A stretch of 64,000 bases of DNA from QHXW01 sp035297145 (GCA_035297145.1 DATGZN010000104.1:10138-74137), one strand, 5' to 3'; positions 16,143-25,943 are shown, counted from the stretch's first letter. Translations and numbers: made by a program. Notes: generated from the letters alone by a model not told the origin.

Positions 16143-16631
16143 ATGAATTGCCCCATCAAGACTCAGGAAAACAGGGAGTGGTTGCTGGAATACTCGGCTG
16201 GCCGGCTCGATCGTGAACGGACGATGATGATCGAGCAGCACGTGGAAGCTTGTCCCGACTGCGCACGGTTTGTGGAAGAGCAGCGCGTGGTGTGGGACGC
16301 GCTCGGCCAATGGGAGTCGCCCGATCTTAGCGCGGATTTCGACCGGCGGCTGTACCAGAGGATCGACCAGGCACAGCCGTCCTCATGGCTGGCGGCATTC
16401 TTGCGGCCGTTCCGGCCATTCTGGCGTCCCATGGTCCCGGTGGCGGCTATGTGTCTGTTGATCGTGGCGGGTGTCATGTTGCATACGCCGACGGCGGGGG
16501 TGAATCCGGTTCACTCGCGCGTGGAAAGTGTCGAGCCGGAGCAGGTGGAGCGTACCCTTGACGATTTGCAGATGTTGCGCGAGCTGTCGCTGACCCCGGC
16601 GCAGGAGGCCAATACTTCCCAGCCTATGTGA
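16143..16631 (+). CDS. Anti-sigma factor, zf-HC2 type, single-pass membrane
   Basis: A 162-residue partner of the preceding ECF sigma factor. The N-terminal cytoplasmic domain carries the zinc-binding HVEACPDC (H33, C37, C40) of the ZAS/zf-HC2 fold. One transmembrane helix lies at about 96-114 (VPVAAMCLLIVAGVML), leaving a short periplasmic tail. A ribosome site (GGGAAG) precedes the ATG. Its 3' end overlaps the next gene by 4 bases, tying the three genes into one operon. Confidence 0.85.
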   Translation: MNCPIKTQENREWLLEYSAGRLDRERTMMIEQHVEACPDCARFVEEQRVVWDALGQWESPDLSADFDRRLYQRIDQAQPSSWLAAFLRPFRPFWRPMVPVAAMCLLIVAGVMLHTPTAGVNPVHSRVESVEPEQVERTLDDLQMLRELSLTPAQEANTSQPM

Positions 16632-17212
16632 GTGGTATGCGCCATCTTCTTCTCATTGCCGGCCTTTGTGCGCTGCTGCCAGGGGTAGCCGTGTGCGCCG
16701 AGCCGCGCCCGCCGAAGCTGCCGCCGGCAAAGAAGGCGGGAAATGCGAAGGGTGGGAAGGCCCCGAAAGCTAATGCTAGGGCCCAGGAAGCTCCGCGAGC
16801 CGAGGCCAAAGAGGCGCCGCCGAATATCGAACGTTGGAATCGCATGACGCCGGAGGAGCGCGGCCAAGCTCTGGCCAAGCTGCCACCCGAGCGCCGTCGT
16901 GAGTTGCAGCAAAAGCTTCAGGAATTCCGCAACCTGCCACCGGAACAAAAGGAGCAGTTGGGCGAGCGCTACCGGGCGTTCAGCCAGTTGCCGCCCGAGC
17001 GGCAGAACCATGCCCGCGAGCTTTTCCGCCAGTTTAATTCGCTGCCCGAGGACCGCCGTCCGGTGGTGAAGCAGGAATATGAACAGTTGCGCGCCATGCC
17101 GGAAGCGGAGCGCAACGGGCGAATGAATAGCGAGGCGTTCCGCAGCCGCTATAGTCCTTCCGAGCAGCAGATGTTACGGGATTTATCGCAGACCTTCGGA
17201 AGTCCCCGATAG
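16628..17212 (+). CDS. Secreted DUF3106 family protein
   Basis: A 194-residue protein with a signal peptide (LLLIAGLCALLPGVAVCAE) and a Lys/Ala/Pro-rich linker. Repeated 20- to 22-residue units beginning LPPE or LPED follow (LPPERRRELQQKLQEF, LPPEQKEQLGERYRAF, LPPERQNHARELFRQF, LPEDRRPVVKQEYEQL). This is the DUF3106 pattern. It probably forms a periplasmic helical bundle similar in style to CpxP/Spy-type stress proteins (inference). It overlaps the anti-sigma gene by ATGAG, so it may be the signal modulator for this sigma system. Confidence 0.8.
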   Translation: MSGMRHLLLIAGLCALLPGVAVCAEPRPPKLPPAKKAGNAKGGKAPKANARAQEAPRAEAKEAPPNIERWNRMTPEERGQALAKLPPERRRELQQKLQEFRNLPPEQKEQLGERYRAFSQLPPERQNHARELFRQFNSLPEDRRPVVKQEYEQLRAMPEAERNGRMNSEAFRSRYSPSEQQMLRDLSQTFGSPR

Positions 17213-17241
17213 AAAATAATCAGAAATAACCTAATGAAGTA

Positions 17242-17271
17242 TTGTCAATTCCCTGAGATTTCTGGTACCTT
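17242..17271 (+). promoter_or_regulatory. Candidate sigma-70 promoter for the DksA-like gene
   Basis: TTGTCA (17242-17247), 18-base spacer, TACCTT (17266-17271), followed by a leader of about 110 bases before the ATG at 17389. Confidence 0.4.
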
Positions 17272-17388
17272 TTTCTAACCATAGTCTGAGCGGTGGTTCT
17301 CGCCCAGCGCGCCACGATGGGGTCCTTTCAATCGCGCGCGAGTCAGCGAAAAATCAGCCTGCGTAGGACGTTCGAGAAGGAGTGCTAC

Positions 17389-17802
17389 ATGAAAAAAGGC
17401 AAAGAGCCTGAGCCCGCGATGCGCCCCGCGGTTTATAAGAAAGTCCTGATCCAGAAGCGGGAGCAGGTGATGGCCGGTCTGGGCATCAAATTCGACACCC
17501 TCGCCAAGATGGGCCGGGTAGCCGAAGAGGACCAGGCGCAGCTTTCGCACGACGAGTTCATCTCACTGCGCTTGAACAGCCTGGACTACGTGCAGTTGCG
17601 CATGATCGAAGAAGCGCTCGACCGCATCGAAGCCGGCGATTACGGCGTCTGCCTGGGCTGCGAGGAACCGATTCCCGGTAAGCGTCTGCAAGCCGTGCCG
17701 TGGGCCAAGTACTGCGTGACCTGCCAGCAAGAGATGAGCAACCCGCACGACGACGCGTCGTCCTCCGCCAAACCCCGTGTCGGAGTGCAAGAGAACTGGT
17801 AG
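17389..17802 (+). CDS. DksA/TraR-family zinc-finger protein
   Basis: A 137-residue protein. The N-terminal helices (MRPAVYKKVLIQKREQVMAG and the following pair) suggest the coiled-coil of DksA/TraR proteins. The C-terminal C4 zinc finger has C88, C91, C109 and C112 in CLGCEEPIPGKRL...YCVTC. These proteins bind the RNA polymerase secondary channel and adjust transcription, often with ppGpp. AAGGAG at 17377-17382 fixes the start at 17389; the frame is open further upstream but without a ribosome site. It stands alone with its own promoter candidate. Confidence 0.85.
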   Translation: MKKGKEPEPAMRPAVYKKVLIQKREQVMAGLGIKFDTLAKMGRVAEEDQAQLSHDEFISLRLNSLDYVQLRMIEEALDRIEAGDYGVCLGCEEPIPGKRLQAVPWAKYCVTCQQEMSNPHDDASSSAKPRVGVQENW

Positions 17803-17819
17803 AAGGCTGACCCACCAAC

Positions 17820-18299
17820 TCACCGCGGCGGCGCGTTGTTCACGTACTTGTCAAACCAGCGAAGCATCTCGTAAATAAGCTGTTCATTCGACTCCATTGC
17901 TGTATACCAGTGCGGCTCGTGCGGGAGCATCACCAGGCGAGCGGTACCGCCGTTGCCTCTAATTGCTTCGTAGAGCTTGCTCGCTTGCAGTGGCGTAGTA
18001 CCAGGATTCGCGTCTTCCGCGCCGTGCATGATGAGAAGCGGCGTCTTCAATTTGTCGGCGAAGAAAAATGGGGGGACTTTCAGATAGACATCCGATGCCT
18101 CCCAAACCGATCGCCGCTCGTTCTGGAAACCGAAAGGCGTGAGCGTCTTGTTATAAGAGCCGCTCGTAGCGACACCGGCCCGGAACAAGTCGGAATGGGC
18201 CACCAGATTTGCGGTCATTAAAGCGCCGTGGCTGTGTCCCCTGACTCCTATGCGGCCGGGATCGGCAACGCCAAGGCCAGCTCGATGGTCGCACCCCAA
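17820..18299 (-). pseudogene. Truncated S9 prolyl-oligopeptidase family protein
   Basis: About 159 residues corresponding to the C-terminal catalytic domain of an S9 serine peptidase: GVADPGRIGVRGHSHGALMT with the nucleophile serine, DLFRAGVATSGSYN, LLIMHGAEDANPG with the Asp, and LPHEPHWY with the His. Family members have 600-800 residues, and the propeller domain and start are missing. Upstream, 18300-18500 reads as unrelated frame-shifted coding remnants with no joining frame. Most likely a pseudogene created by deletion at the edge of the less GC-rich region. Confidence 0.75.
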
Positions 18300-18504
18300 T
18301 CTTGTTCAGGCGGACGATGCAAGCCCAGGTGCGTGGCGGACTGCCAGATCGTGCCTGGTTGTCGCGGCTTGCCAATAATCGCCCGACAAATAATGCATCA
18401 GAAATGATCGCGTCCACACCGTAGAGGCTTTGCGTGCTCAAGGCACTTCTGGCAGGCATATGATTTAGTTCGTGTCATCAGATTTGAACAGCCATCGCCG
18501 CGCT

Positions 18505-21312
18505 CTATGAAGGAGGTGGGGCTGGCCGGCCGATAAGGCAAGACCCGCCATCGGCAGCATTGATCACATCCTGGACCATGACCACGTTGCAGACCGCAAC
18601 GGTGCAAGATATATTCCCTAACGCCATCTCAATAGCCAATTGAATGTCCTGGGAATTGACCACTCCGTCGCCATTCAAATCGCACGCGGATACGGGAGTA
18701 GTGCTGGAACTGGCGCTACCGGGCGGAGTAAAAGCAATTTTAGCGAAGTTCTTGGCATTCTCCGTGCTCACCATTATCCCGTTGTAGCGGCCGTCCCAAG
18801 TGCCGTTGTTTGTGGCGTTCAGAGTGACGAACGGTTCGGTCACTACATCCGCGACACAATTAGGGTTGGAGCAGCCCTGGGTGTTGAAGGTAGTGTTTGC
18901 AGTAGCCCCCGGAGGGCAGTTGATCGCGAAATTATTGGATCCTACCGCAGTGATCTTGGAGGCATAAAGATTGTTTGGGTCGGTGTTTCCGAAGTTTTTT
19001 AACCCCGATACCCATGACCACTGATTGACAAAGACATTGGGCTGATCCGTGAGATTGACGGTGCAGAATGTTGCTGTACCATCGCTCGTGATACTAACCA
19101 ATTCCCCGGCGGTACTGCCTCCTGGGACAGTCACGAAGAAGTTGTGCCGAGGTTGCACGGCGGTCAACGTAACATTCGTTTGATTTGCACCTGTGTTACC
19201 TACGATGCCCATGGTTGTCACATGGTCGCCCACAGCCATGTTGGGATCGGCTTGAAATCCCAGGGTTACATTGCCGCTTGTACCACTACTTACAGCATTC
19301 ACAATCATATGGGGACGTATTGCGATGTACATCGTAGGGGCGAGAGGGACAGCCGAAGTCTCTATGATGGCCTGCGAAGTGTAGGTAGCACCCAGAGTAG
19401 TAGATGTTGCCGTCCCATCCGAAGTGCAACTTGCACTGCTCAACCCGACACTTCTCGGATCTGTTGTGCAATGAAGGAAGTCGTAAGTTACCTTAGAATT
19501 TCCAATACCTGCAAGGGCGTATTGTCCCGTTCCAGGAGCAGCCACCGACACGTGATACCTTCCGGTGCCCGGATTGTAAGTAACGAAACGCGCTGGCGTC
19601 CACTCGTCGGGCTCAGCACCGCCCTTGCTCGCATCCACTTCGTCGTAATACATGGGACCAATTTGAGCTGTCTGCGCCCCGAGCGCCGCAGAACTCCCCG
19701 GCATGTTGAGGTAGAAGGCATTCATTACATCCATGTAGTGGTAAGTTCCTGGAACAAAGCCATCTGAGACATATCCCGTCCAGCCGTTGAATATGGGATC
19801 GTCGCCCTGCGGGATATAGCTATTAGATATTTGACCGACTATGTGATTTGGGATGGCCGTATATTCAATAAGAGACCATTGACCAGCAAATCCATCCATG
19901 TTTATGTTATGGTACATGTGTGCCGAGAAACCGTACGTCCCCCAATTCATCGGGGCGCCAGTGAAGTTAGCTCCCCACTTCCACCAAGTACGAAAACGAT
20001 TAAATGTCGGAGAGTAAGGGTCGCCGGTGCTTAGGACCATGTGCGAAGGGTACTCAGCGGGCTCCGGGTTTTGTGCGTAATTAGCAGGTGTAGCTCTGCC
20101 AGTTGTGGTAGCACCGAACCAAAAAGAATAATAATCTGCTGAGAGTGGCAGAAAGAAATTGGGAGCCTGGCCGTTAACGGCATAAGTCCCATCAGGAACG
20201 CACTGGCCTAAAGAAGAGTTGGAGCCCGCACCTTGTCCCGGATTTGACCCACCGCATCCCATATTATTGAATGTGAGAATCTGGCCTGGACTTCCCGTGG
20301 TGATAGAAGAAATGAACCAAGGGCGATTGATGGTTCCGAAGGGCAAACCGCCGCCGTTCGCATCGTTATAGTTCCACAACCAAGCCAATTGACCGATTGC
20401 AAGTGGTGAGCCAGGAGAATTACTTACAAAGTTAGTTGAAAGCTGAATCGTTCCGGTGCCGCCACTAACTGCGAGACTCCCCGCTCCTGTGGATGAGCCA
20501 TAGCCGCGAAAACCCGTTGGGTTGTTATAGGCAAGACTACAACCTAGCGCGTCGCTATGGTTTGGACATCCGGCGATAACTAGCTGCAGCGTTCCGTTCG
20601 CCGTCACATCCTGCTGAGAGGCTGAGCCATCCCCGGGGAATTGATGAAAGAGCCGTGTAGGGTATCCGCTACACGTGGCTCTTTCGTAGAAGACAGTTTG
20701 ACCCGAAAAGCTGCCAAAAGTAGAGGAATCAAGCGGTATTGTAAAATGAGTTGCGTCCACGTTAGTAATTGTCCATGTCGCTGGCACGTTGGTGATCGCA
20801 TACCCAGCCGGTCTCAAAAGTGGACCAGTAATCTGTGAACTGATAACATGGTTAACATTAGTAGTTCCATTAACGCCACGAGTCCCGATCGCAATTGTTC
20901 GCGACGTAGGAAAGGGATTGGATGACGCAATGGTGATATATTCATCTGCGGTCGTAACGCCGGGATAGGTTCCTCCGCGCGAATAAATATACCAAGTCGA
21001 CCCCCCGGTCGGTTCCAGGCGATTGGTCTCATTCACGTATACGATAGGACTAACGGTGGACATACTGGACTGAAACCATACGTCCTGCTGGTTGTTCATG
21101 TTTACCCACTGACCGTTGGATCCCGAAGGTGTCGCTCCAAAGATGGAGATGCACATCCCAGTGATGAGGCCGTGCGGGTGAGCCGTTGTGATCGTCGTGG
21201 GGCCACCGGAAGCGCTCGCGACTGCGGTGATCGAGGCCCCGGCCCAATCATCCAAGATAGCCTGCGCCCATAGGGGCGAGGAAAGTGCGGTCAGGAGTAG
21301 GAGTCGTTTCAT
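18505..21312 (-). CDS. Very large secreted protein with C-terminal dockerin-like repeat
   Basis: A 935-residue exported protein. The signal peptide is MKRLLLLTALSSPLWAQ. The body is Gly/Ser/Thr/Asn-rich and beta-rich, without a recognised catalytic family; stretches such as HGLITGMCISIFGATPSGSN and QIGPMYYDEVDASKGGAEPD are shared with the paralogue at 27402-30638. Near the end, CDLNGDGVVNSQDIQLAIEM followed by a second CNVVMVQDVINAA unit is a dockerin-type calcium-binding repeat. No PEP-CTERM anchor is seen. Base composition is less GC-rich than the core genes. It lies in the polysaccharide region and is probably a surface or extracellular structural protein; function unknown. Confidence 0.75.
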   Translation of the reverse strand: MKRLLLLTALSSPLWAQAILDDWAGASITAVASASGGPTTITTAHPHGLITGMCISIFGATPSGSNGQWVNMNNQQDVWFQSSMSTVSPIVYVNETNRLEPTGGSTWYIYSRGGTYPGVTTADEYITIASSNPFPTSRTIAIGTRGVNGTTNVNHVISSQITGPLLRPAGYAITNVPATWTITNVDATHFTIPLDSSTFGSFSGQTVFYERATCSGYPTRLFHQFPGDGSASQQDVTANGTLQLVIAGCPNHSDALGCSLAYNNPTGFRGYGSSTGAGSLAVSGGTGTIQLSTNFVSNSPGSPLAIGQLAWLWNYNDANGGGLPFGTINRPWFISSITTGSPGQILTFNNMGCGGSNPGQGAGSNSSLGQCVPDGTYAVNGQAPNFFLPLSADYYSFWFGATTTGRATPANYAQNPEPAEYPSHMVLSTGDPYSPTFNRFRTWWKWGANFTGAPMNWGTYGFSAHMYHNINMDGFAGQWSLIEYTAIPNHIVGQISNSYIPQGDDPIFNGWTGYVSDGFVPGTYHYMDVMNAFYLNMPGSSAALGAQTAQIGPMYYDEVDASKGGAEPDEWTPARFVTYNPGTGRYHVSVAAPGTGQYALAGIGNSKVTYDFLHCTTDPRSVGLSSASCTSDGTATSTTLGATYTSQAIIETSAVPLAPTMYIAIRPHMIVNAVSSGTSGNVTLGFQADPNMAVGDHVTTMGIVGNTGANQTNVTLTAVQPRHNFFVTVPGGSTAGELVSITSDGTATFCTVNLTDQPNVFVNQWSWVSGLKNFGNTDPNNLYASKITAVGSNNFAINCPPGATANTTFNTQGCSNPNCVADVVTEPFVTLNATNNGTWDGRYNGIMVSTENAKNFAKIAFTPPGSASSSTTPVSACDLNGDGVVNSQDIQLAIEMALGNISCTVAVCNVVMVQDVINAADGGSCLIGRPAPPPS

Positions 21313-22169
21313 AATTCCCTATTTTCCGTAGGTCTCCAGGTCAAACGATTTCGATAAGCGAAGGTCTCCGTGAACGGGATGTAAGACGAACGTCTTGGAC
21401 TTGGGAAGGAGAAGTCCTACTTTCCAAATTTCCTTCATCCTTTCGTATTTTACACCGATTTTGCCAACAGACCTTGAACGGAAGGGTCTGACTGTGCTGA
21501 CTTTGGATAACGTGCCGATAGACGGCGCAGTATTGGGCGTGGACGTTGTGAGTTCGGTGGTGATTCCGCCCCGCTTGACAGACTTGATTCTCGGTAAGCA
21601 TTGGTACAATGCCGATTAACGGGCGTTCAGCGGGAAGTTGTACGAGGAACATCCGCCGGCGTCGCTCAGAAGAAAGCACCAGGAGATAACAGTTTGGTGT
21701 ATGCTAATTGAAACAGGGTTTCAAAATGGAAATTCTGGTCTAAGTGGCCCAGGGTCGAACTTGAGTTAAGACACTTGAAACTCCGGGTATTACAATGGGC
21801 GCGCAACTCAAAGATCACCAACGCAGAGAAGTCGAATTCCACTCCGCTGAACTTGAGCATGTTGTTGAAGCGGGCACTTCTGTTCCATTTGATTGCTTGA
21901 ACCCTAACGAGTCCCGTTGGTGGAACGCCTATTGGCAGCTATTCGAATAGGCCCGAGCTCTTGATCTTACAGGAAAGAAATGTTTCACCGCCCGACGGCC
22001 GTATCGGCGAAGGGTCTTGCGGGAAAGGTCGGACGAGGTCAGATGCTGGATTAAGGGTAGGAAGCAGGCCACCAGTCTTTCACCGATGGCAGATCTTGTT
22101 CCCATCCACGAGCGCGGCCAGGGAAGAAAACCGGGGGGTGCGGTTTCTGGAGTCGCACACTTGGCCGAC
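21313..22169. other. 857-base gap with decayed coding remnants
   Basis: Between the giant secreted protein and the methyltransferase gene. It holds a 51-codon reading frame at 21795-21950 and, on the minus strand from about 21975 to 22160, a stretch reading like part of a small conserved protein (LPLIQHLTSSDLSRKTLRRY) with no start. No complete gene or RNA was recognised. Confidence 0.4.
21795..21950 (+). pseudogene. Possible N-terminal remnant of a methyltransferase-like gene
   Basis: A 51-codon frame beginning MGAQLKDHQRREVEFHSAEL and ending with RWWNAYWQLFE before TAG. The sequence looks protein-like (charged helix, Trp-rich end) and resembles the start of some SAM-dependent methyltransferases of polysaccharide loci, but no motif I follows. 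No strong ribosome site. Probably the 5' end of a gene lost by deletion; a genuine micro-protein cannot be excluded. Confidence 0.3.
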
Positions 22170-22874
22170 TCAAACTTTTTCGAACTCGAAACACCCCAAC
22201 TGATGCGGGGCGTCTTCCGATTGCGCCTGCTCCCAGGCGATGCGATCGCCAGTTGCCCAGACAGGACCGCTGAACAGCCTCCACATTTCGCGCCGCCTGA
22301 GCCGTGCCCCAAGCTGCTGCCATTTTTCGATCTCCTTCGCGGAATGGGACCGACAGATGTAGGGCAGATTTTGACCATAGAGCGCATCGGGTCGTTTGTA
22401 GACGTTCGGGCACTGCTCGCGATGGTTGTATGGCGTCGTAATGATCAACAGCCCGCCGGGAGTGAGCACCCGCAACATGTTGCGCACGGCGCTTTCGTGC
22501 TCTACGATATGCTCCATCACGCTGATACACGTCACCGCATCGAATGGGCCGTGCAGTTCTTTGGGCTTGGTGATATCGACATCAAGCACGGTCCAATGGC
22601 GGTTCACCACCTGGTGGCCCCAATAATCGCGCACGTTGTCGATGGCGGTTACCACAAAGCCGCAGTTCCGCAAAAGATGAGGCCACGACGTGGTACCTGT
22701 CCCGACATCCAGTACGGTTCTGGGACGTACCCGCGCCAGACACTCAAGGGCAAATCGGTACTCGATCGGCCTTTCGTTGTGGTGCGTGAATTTCTGTGAG
22801 TCTGATTCCGCCGAACACAAGCGGCGAACATACCAGTTGCCTGCCCCGCGCGCCAGCACCTTGAATGGGTTCAT
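22170..22874 (-). CDS. Class I SAM-dependent methyltransferase
   Basis: A 234-residue cytoplasmic protein. Motif I is TVLDVGTGTTSWPHLL, motif II VVTAIDNV, and the post-I region is FDAVTCISVMEHIVEHESAV followed by LRVLTPGGLLIITTPYNHRE. This is typical of the Methyltransf_11/23 group that modifies sugars or lipids in surface-polysaccharide clusters. The acceptor is unknown. The C-terminal 15 residues (EDAPHQLGCFEFEKV) may have been altered by the adjoining decayed zone. Only the first ATG fits. Confidence 0.8.
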   Translation of the reverse strand: MNPFKVLARGAGNWYVRRLCSAESDSQKFTHHNERPIEYRFALECLARVRPRTVLDVGTGTTSWPHLLRNCGFVVTAIDNVRDYWGHQVVNRHWTVLDVDITKPKELHGPFDAVTCISVMEHIVEHESAVRNMLRVLTPGGLLIITTPYNHREQCPNVYKRPDALYGQNLPYICRSHSAKEIEKWQQLGARLRRREMWRLFSGPVWATGDRIAWEQAQSEDAPHQLGCFEFEKV

Positions 22875-23271
22875 GGATTTGTTAGATTAGCACCTTCCGA
22901 CAAGCACAGGTCTTAACTGAAAGAAGATGGCAGTGGTTTTCGCCGCCGCTGCGTCCGCACACGGCTGACCCGATCCCTTCGCCTTCACGTCTTCAATGCT
23001 CTACCGCTGAAATATTGCTTGGGTCATCCGCGCCACCACAGTTCAGCACCTTGATGTGATCGACCACGCACACCGCAGTGTTCTGTGTGGATGAGGAGAC
23101 TGCGATTTCAAGCCTTGGATCGCGATTAGGGAACGGTTCACCGCGCCGTGGGAGGTGTCGCCCAAGCGGAAACTCGCCGAAAGGTGCCCGAAACCTGCCA
23201 TTAGTTGGGATTGGACGAATTGGTCCACTCCGCAAGCACCGATTCGGAATAAAACGAAATACTCCAGCTCT
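22875..23271. other. 397-base gap, possible gene fragment
   Basis: Between methyltransferase and glycosyltransferase genes. On the minus strand, about 22993-23130 reads LEIAVSSSTQNTAVCVVDHI and then VLNCGGADDPSNIS. This could be the tail of a secreted beta-sandwich protein but has no start or domain evidence. Nothing else was seen. Confidence 0.25.
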
Positions 23272-24357
23272 TCATATATTGGGATCGAACGTGGAATCTT
23301 GTTTCATTCTAGCGAGGACAATCGATGCTGTTTCCTCCCAAGTGTGCTTCGCCGCCTCGGCTAGAATCCGTGACTGGTCAAAGGTCGAATTCATAGCGAC
23401 GCAGAGAGCGGCCCGCAGGCCATCGGGCTGCGACGGGTCGTAGAGTGCTCCGCATCCCTCCTGAATAATCGTTCTCAAGTGTCCGGCCGCCGGCGCCACG
23501 ACCGGGCGGCCGAAGCTTAGGGCGAGCATCGCGGTTCCCGACGTGAGGACTTCCGCATAGGGCGCTACCACGACGTCGCATGCGCGCATATAGATCTGCA
23601 TACCATCCCGAGGGACGAAACCAGCATCGAGCCTGATGCGCGCTCGGGACCGCTCTGCGGCGGCCTGAATCACCGCCTGATACTTTGGGTCCTGAAAGGC
23701 CCCGGCGATGACGAGAACGCGATCTCCCGGCAGTTCCTCGAACTCACGGATGAGCAGTTCCAGGTTCTTGTACGGTTTGCAGAGCCCGGCGAAAAGAAAG
23801 ACAAAATCGTCTTTCTTCAATCCCATGCGCATGCGTGCATCGTCACGTCCGATCGTGTTTGGGTAGTAGCCGATCCAATTGCCGTGTTCGATCGGGACCG
23901 TCCGCCCTGCCGTGGCTGGGAATTCCGCCAGAACCGCCTGCTCGGCAGCGGGTCCGTGAATCAGAAAGAAAGCACAGTTCTTCACCAGTATCCGCCTCAC
24001 CCATGTGTCCATCCGCGGAATCACACAACGATCGTGCGGATACAAGTTGTGGACGGTCCATATCAACCGTGCCCCGCGCCACCGGATGAGGGCAATAAGG
24101 AACAGAAAAAGGGCAAAAGCGCGCAGGCACGTGCCCCGATCCGCAGAGCCATAAAGAAAGGAAGGCCAATGAATATGGACATAGTCGACGTGGTGCAAAT
24201 TGCGGAGCAGCCATCGGCCGGCGAAGATGCCCTCGCGCACATCCACGCCCAAGGCTTCGATGGGTGGGTAAAAGCAGTCTACGTAGGCATTCCCTTTGCT
24301 GGGGAAAGCCAGGATGGAAATGGGCCGTCCATCCGCCCCCGCTCGGCTCGTCAACAA
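23272..24357 (-). CDS. Glycosyltransferase family 4 (GT-B)
   Basis: A 361-residue GT-B protein. The N-terminal half (ISILAFPSKGNAYVDCFYPP, ARLIWTVHNLYPHD) is the acceptor domain. The C-terminal half has FVFLFAGLCKPYKNLELLIR and ACDVVVAPYAEVLTSGTAML, with Glu at the usual E-x7-E region and GRPVVAPAAG. It transfers a sugar from a nucleotide donor to the growing polysaccharide or its lipid carrier; donor unknown. The flippase gene lies 11 bases upstream in the same direction, so they form an operon. Confidence 0.8.
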   Translation of the reverse strand: MLTSRAGADGRPISILAFPSKGNAYVDCFYPPIEALGVDVREGIFAGRWLLRNLHHVDYVHIHWPSFLYGSADRGTCLRAFALFLFLIALIRWRGARLIWTVHNLYPHDRCVIPRMDTWVRRILVKNCAFFLIHGPAAEQAVLAEFPATAGRTVPIEHGNWIGYYPNTIGRDDARMRMGLKKDDFVFLFAGLCKPYKNLELLIREFEELPGDRVLVIAGAFQDPKYQAVIQAAAERSRARIRLDAGFVPRDGMQIYMRACDVVVAPYAEVLTSGTAMLALSFGRPVVAPAAGHLRTIIQEGCGALYDPSQPDGLRAALCVAMNSTFDQSRILAEAAKHTWEETASIVLARMKQDSTFDPNI

Positions 24358-24368
24358 GTTGAGTCCAT

Positions 24369-25862
24369 TTACAAAAATCTCGCCAGCCTGGCGATGGCCG
24401 GATTCCCGGAGTCCTTGACCAAGCTTCGGAACTCATCCATCACCGGCGGCCTCCACCAATACATCACCGTCACATAGAAAGTTGCGCCAATCGCCGCGGT
24501 ACCGAACAACCGCACGGGTGCGTTTACCACTCCCGCCCGACCCAACCCATAGAGACAGGCGCCCGACACCAGGGTCATCGCAATGCTGGCTGCAAACGTG
24601 GGCCAAAGGCCGCGGCAAAACTCCAGGATGGGGAGATCAATCTGCCGCAGTGCAAGGTGCAAACCGGGAAACAACAGCAGGCCCCACGCAATTGCATAGC
24701 AGTTGGCGACGCCCTGGATTCCCCAGCGGACACCAATGAAAAAACTGAGCACCAAGACGGCGCCCGAAAATGAGCCCCAGGCGAACAACAGACCGGTTCT
24801 GCCTCTAGCCGTATAGACCAAGCCAACCAGGGTAACGACGGATTGCAGCATCCCCAACGGCGCAAATACTCGCAAGAGTCCGATGACAGGAAGCCATTTG
24901 CCCCCCAGGACTACGCGCACGAATGGGTCAGCCGTCACGAAGAGGCCAAGCATCACGGGGAATGTGAACAGACTCACCAGCGCGGAGGCCCGCACCATTG
25001 CCGTCCGAAACCGCTCCGTCTCTTCCTTCACTTGCGCCATCGCCGGAAAGAGCACCCCGGCGATCAAGGTACTGAAATTCGATAGCGGGTAGGTCATCAG
25101 GGTGTAACCCATTTGGTAGTAACCCAACGGTTTCGAGCCCAAATAACGCCCCACGATCAGATTATCGGCGTTGCGCGAAAAGTAGTTCACGATGCTGAAG
25201 CCTGACAATTTCACGCCGTACGAAGCCAGGGACTTGGCTCCTTTAAGGTCCAGAACCCATCGCAACCGAATAGGGGAGAAAATCCAAAACACAAGGCTGG
25301 TGACACCGGTGATCATCAGATTGGCCACCACCAGACTCCACACGCCGGCTCCCATCAGTGCTAAGGTGATCGCGAAGCCGGTTCCCGTCAGGGACCCCAC
25401 CAACTGCGCCAGGGAAGACTTCCGAAAAGCCATTTGCCGGGTGAGCATCGCTCCGGGAACGGTACCGAGGGCACTTAAAAAGAAGTACCAGGCGAGAGCT
25501 TGCACCACCGGGGCCAGCGCGGGCTCGTGGAAGAACAAAGCCGCTGGAGCCGATAGACCGAACACAATGCCGGCCAGTGCCAACCCAACCATGCAGTTGA
25601 TCCAGAAGACGGTGCTTATAATCCTATCAGTCAGGTGGGTTTCCCGCACTAACGCCGAGTTAGTCCCAAAGTCCTTAAACGTGTCGAAGAAATTCATCAG
25701 AACCGTCGCCATGCTCAGGAGTCCGGAGGCGCTCTCCGGTACGTTGCGGGCAAGCACGGAGACCGACACAAGGGAGAGAACTTGCCTGCTCACCTGAAGG
25801 CTGGCGATCCATGCCACGCCGGAAGCGGACTTTTGAGTCAGCGTTGTTCCAGAATCTTCCAT
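24369..25862 (-). CDS. Polysaccharide flippase/exporter, Wzx (WzxC-like)
   Basis: An inner-membrane protein of about 497 residues with 12-14 helices of the MOP superfamily. It begins MEDSGTTLTQKSASGVAWIA. The segments FDTFKDFGTNSALVRE, FRKSSLAQLVGSLTG and VGRYLGSKPLGYYQMGYTLM are hallmarks of the WzxC/lipopolysaccharide flippase group that moves lipid-linked repeat units across the membrane. A TTG at 25907 would extend it by 15 residues, but the ATG at 25862 fits the family better. A TATAAT box lies at 25943-25938 upstream. One of two flippases in the window. Confidence 0.85.
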   Translation of the reverse strand: MEDSGTTLTQKSASGVAWIASLQVSRQVLSLVSVSVLARNVPESASGLLSMATVLMNFFDTFKDFGTNSALVRETHLTDRIISTVFWINCMVGLALAGIVFGLSAPAALFFHEPALAPVVQALAWYFFLSALGTVPGAMLTRQMAFRKSSLAQLVGSLTGTGFAITLALMGAGVWSLVVANLMITGVTSLVFWIFSPIRLRWVLDLKGAKSLASYGVKLSGFSIVNYFSRNADNLIVGRYLGSKPLGYYQMGYTLMTYPLSNFSTLIAGVLFPAMAQVKEETERFRTAMVRASALVSLFTFPVMLGLFVTADPFVRVVLGGKWLPVIGLLRVFAPLGMLQSVVTLVGLVYTARGRTGLLFAWGSFSGAVLVLSFFIGVRWGIQGVANCYAIAWGLLLFPGLHLALRQIDLPILEFCRGLWPTFAASIAMTLVSGACLYGLGRAGVVNAPVRLFGTAAIGATFYVTVMYWWRPPVMDEFRSLVKDSGNPAIARLARFL

Positions 25863-25937
25863 AAGATAGCGTGAGTTCCTGTCCTGCCGCCATGTTCCAC
25901 ACGTCAAGTCGCTGAAGGCTTATGTTGCTGTTGGCCC

Positions 25938-25943
25938 ATTATA
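25938..25943 (-). promoter_or_regulatory. -10 box upstream of flippase gene
   Basis: Perfect TATAAT on the minus strand about 75 bases before the chosen start; no convincing -35 at 16-18 bases. Confidence 0.3.

Noticed and set aside
22017..22799. Plus-strand open frame of 260 codons
   Set aside because: Antisense to the methyltransferase gene, which has clear SAM motifs on the minus strand.
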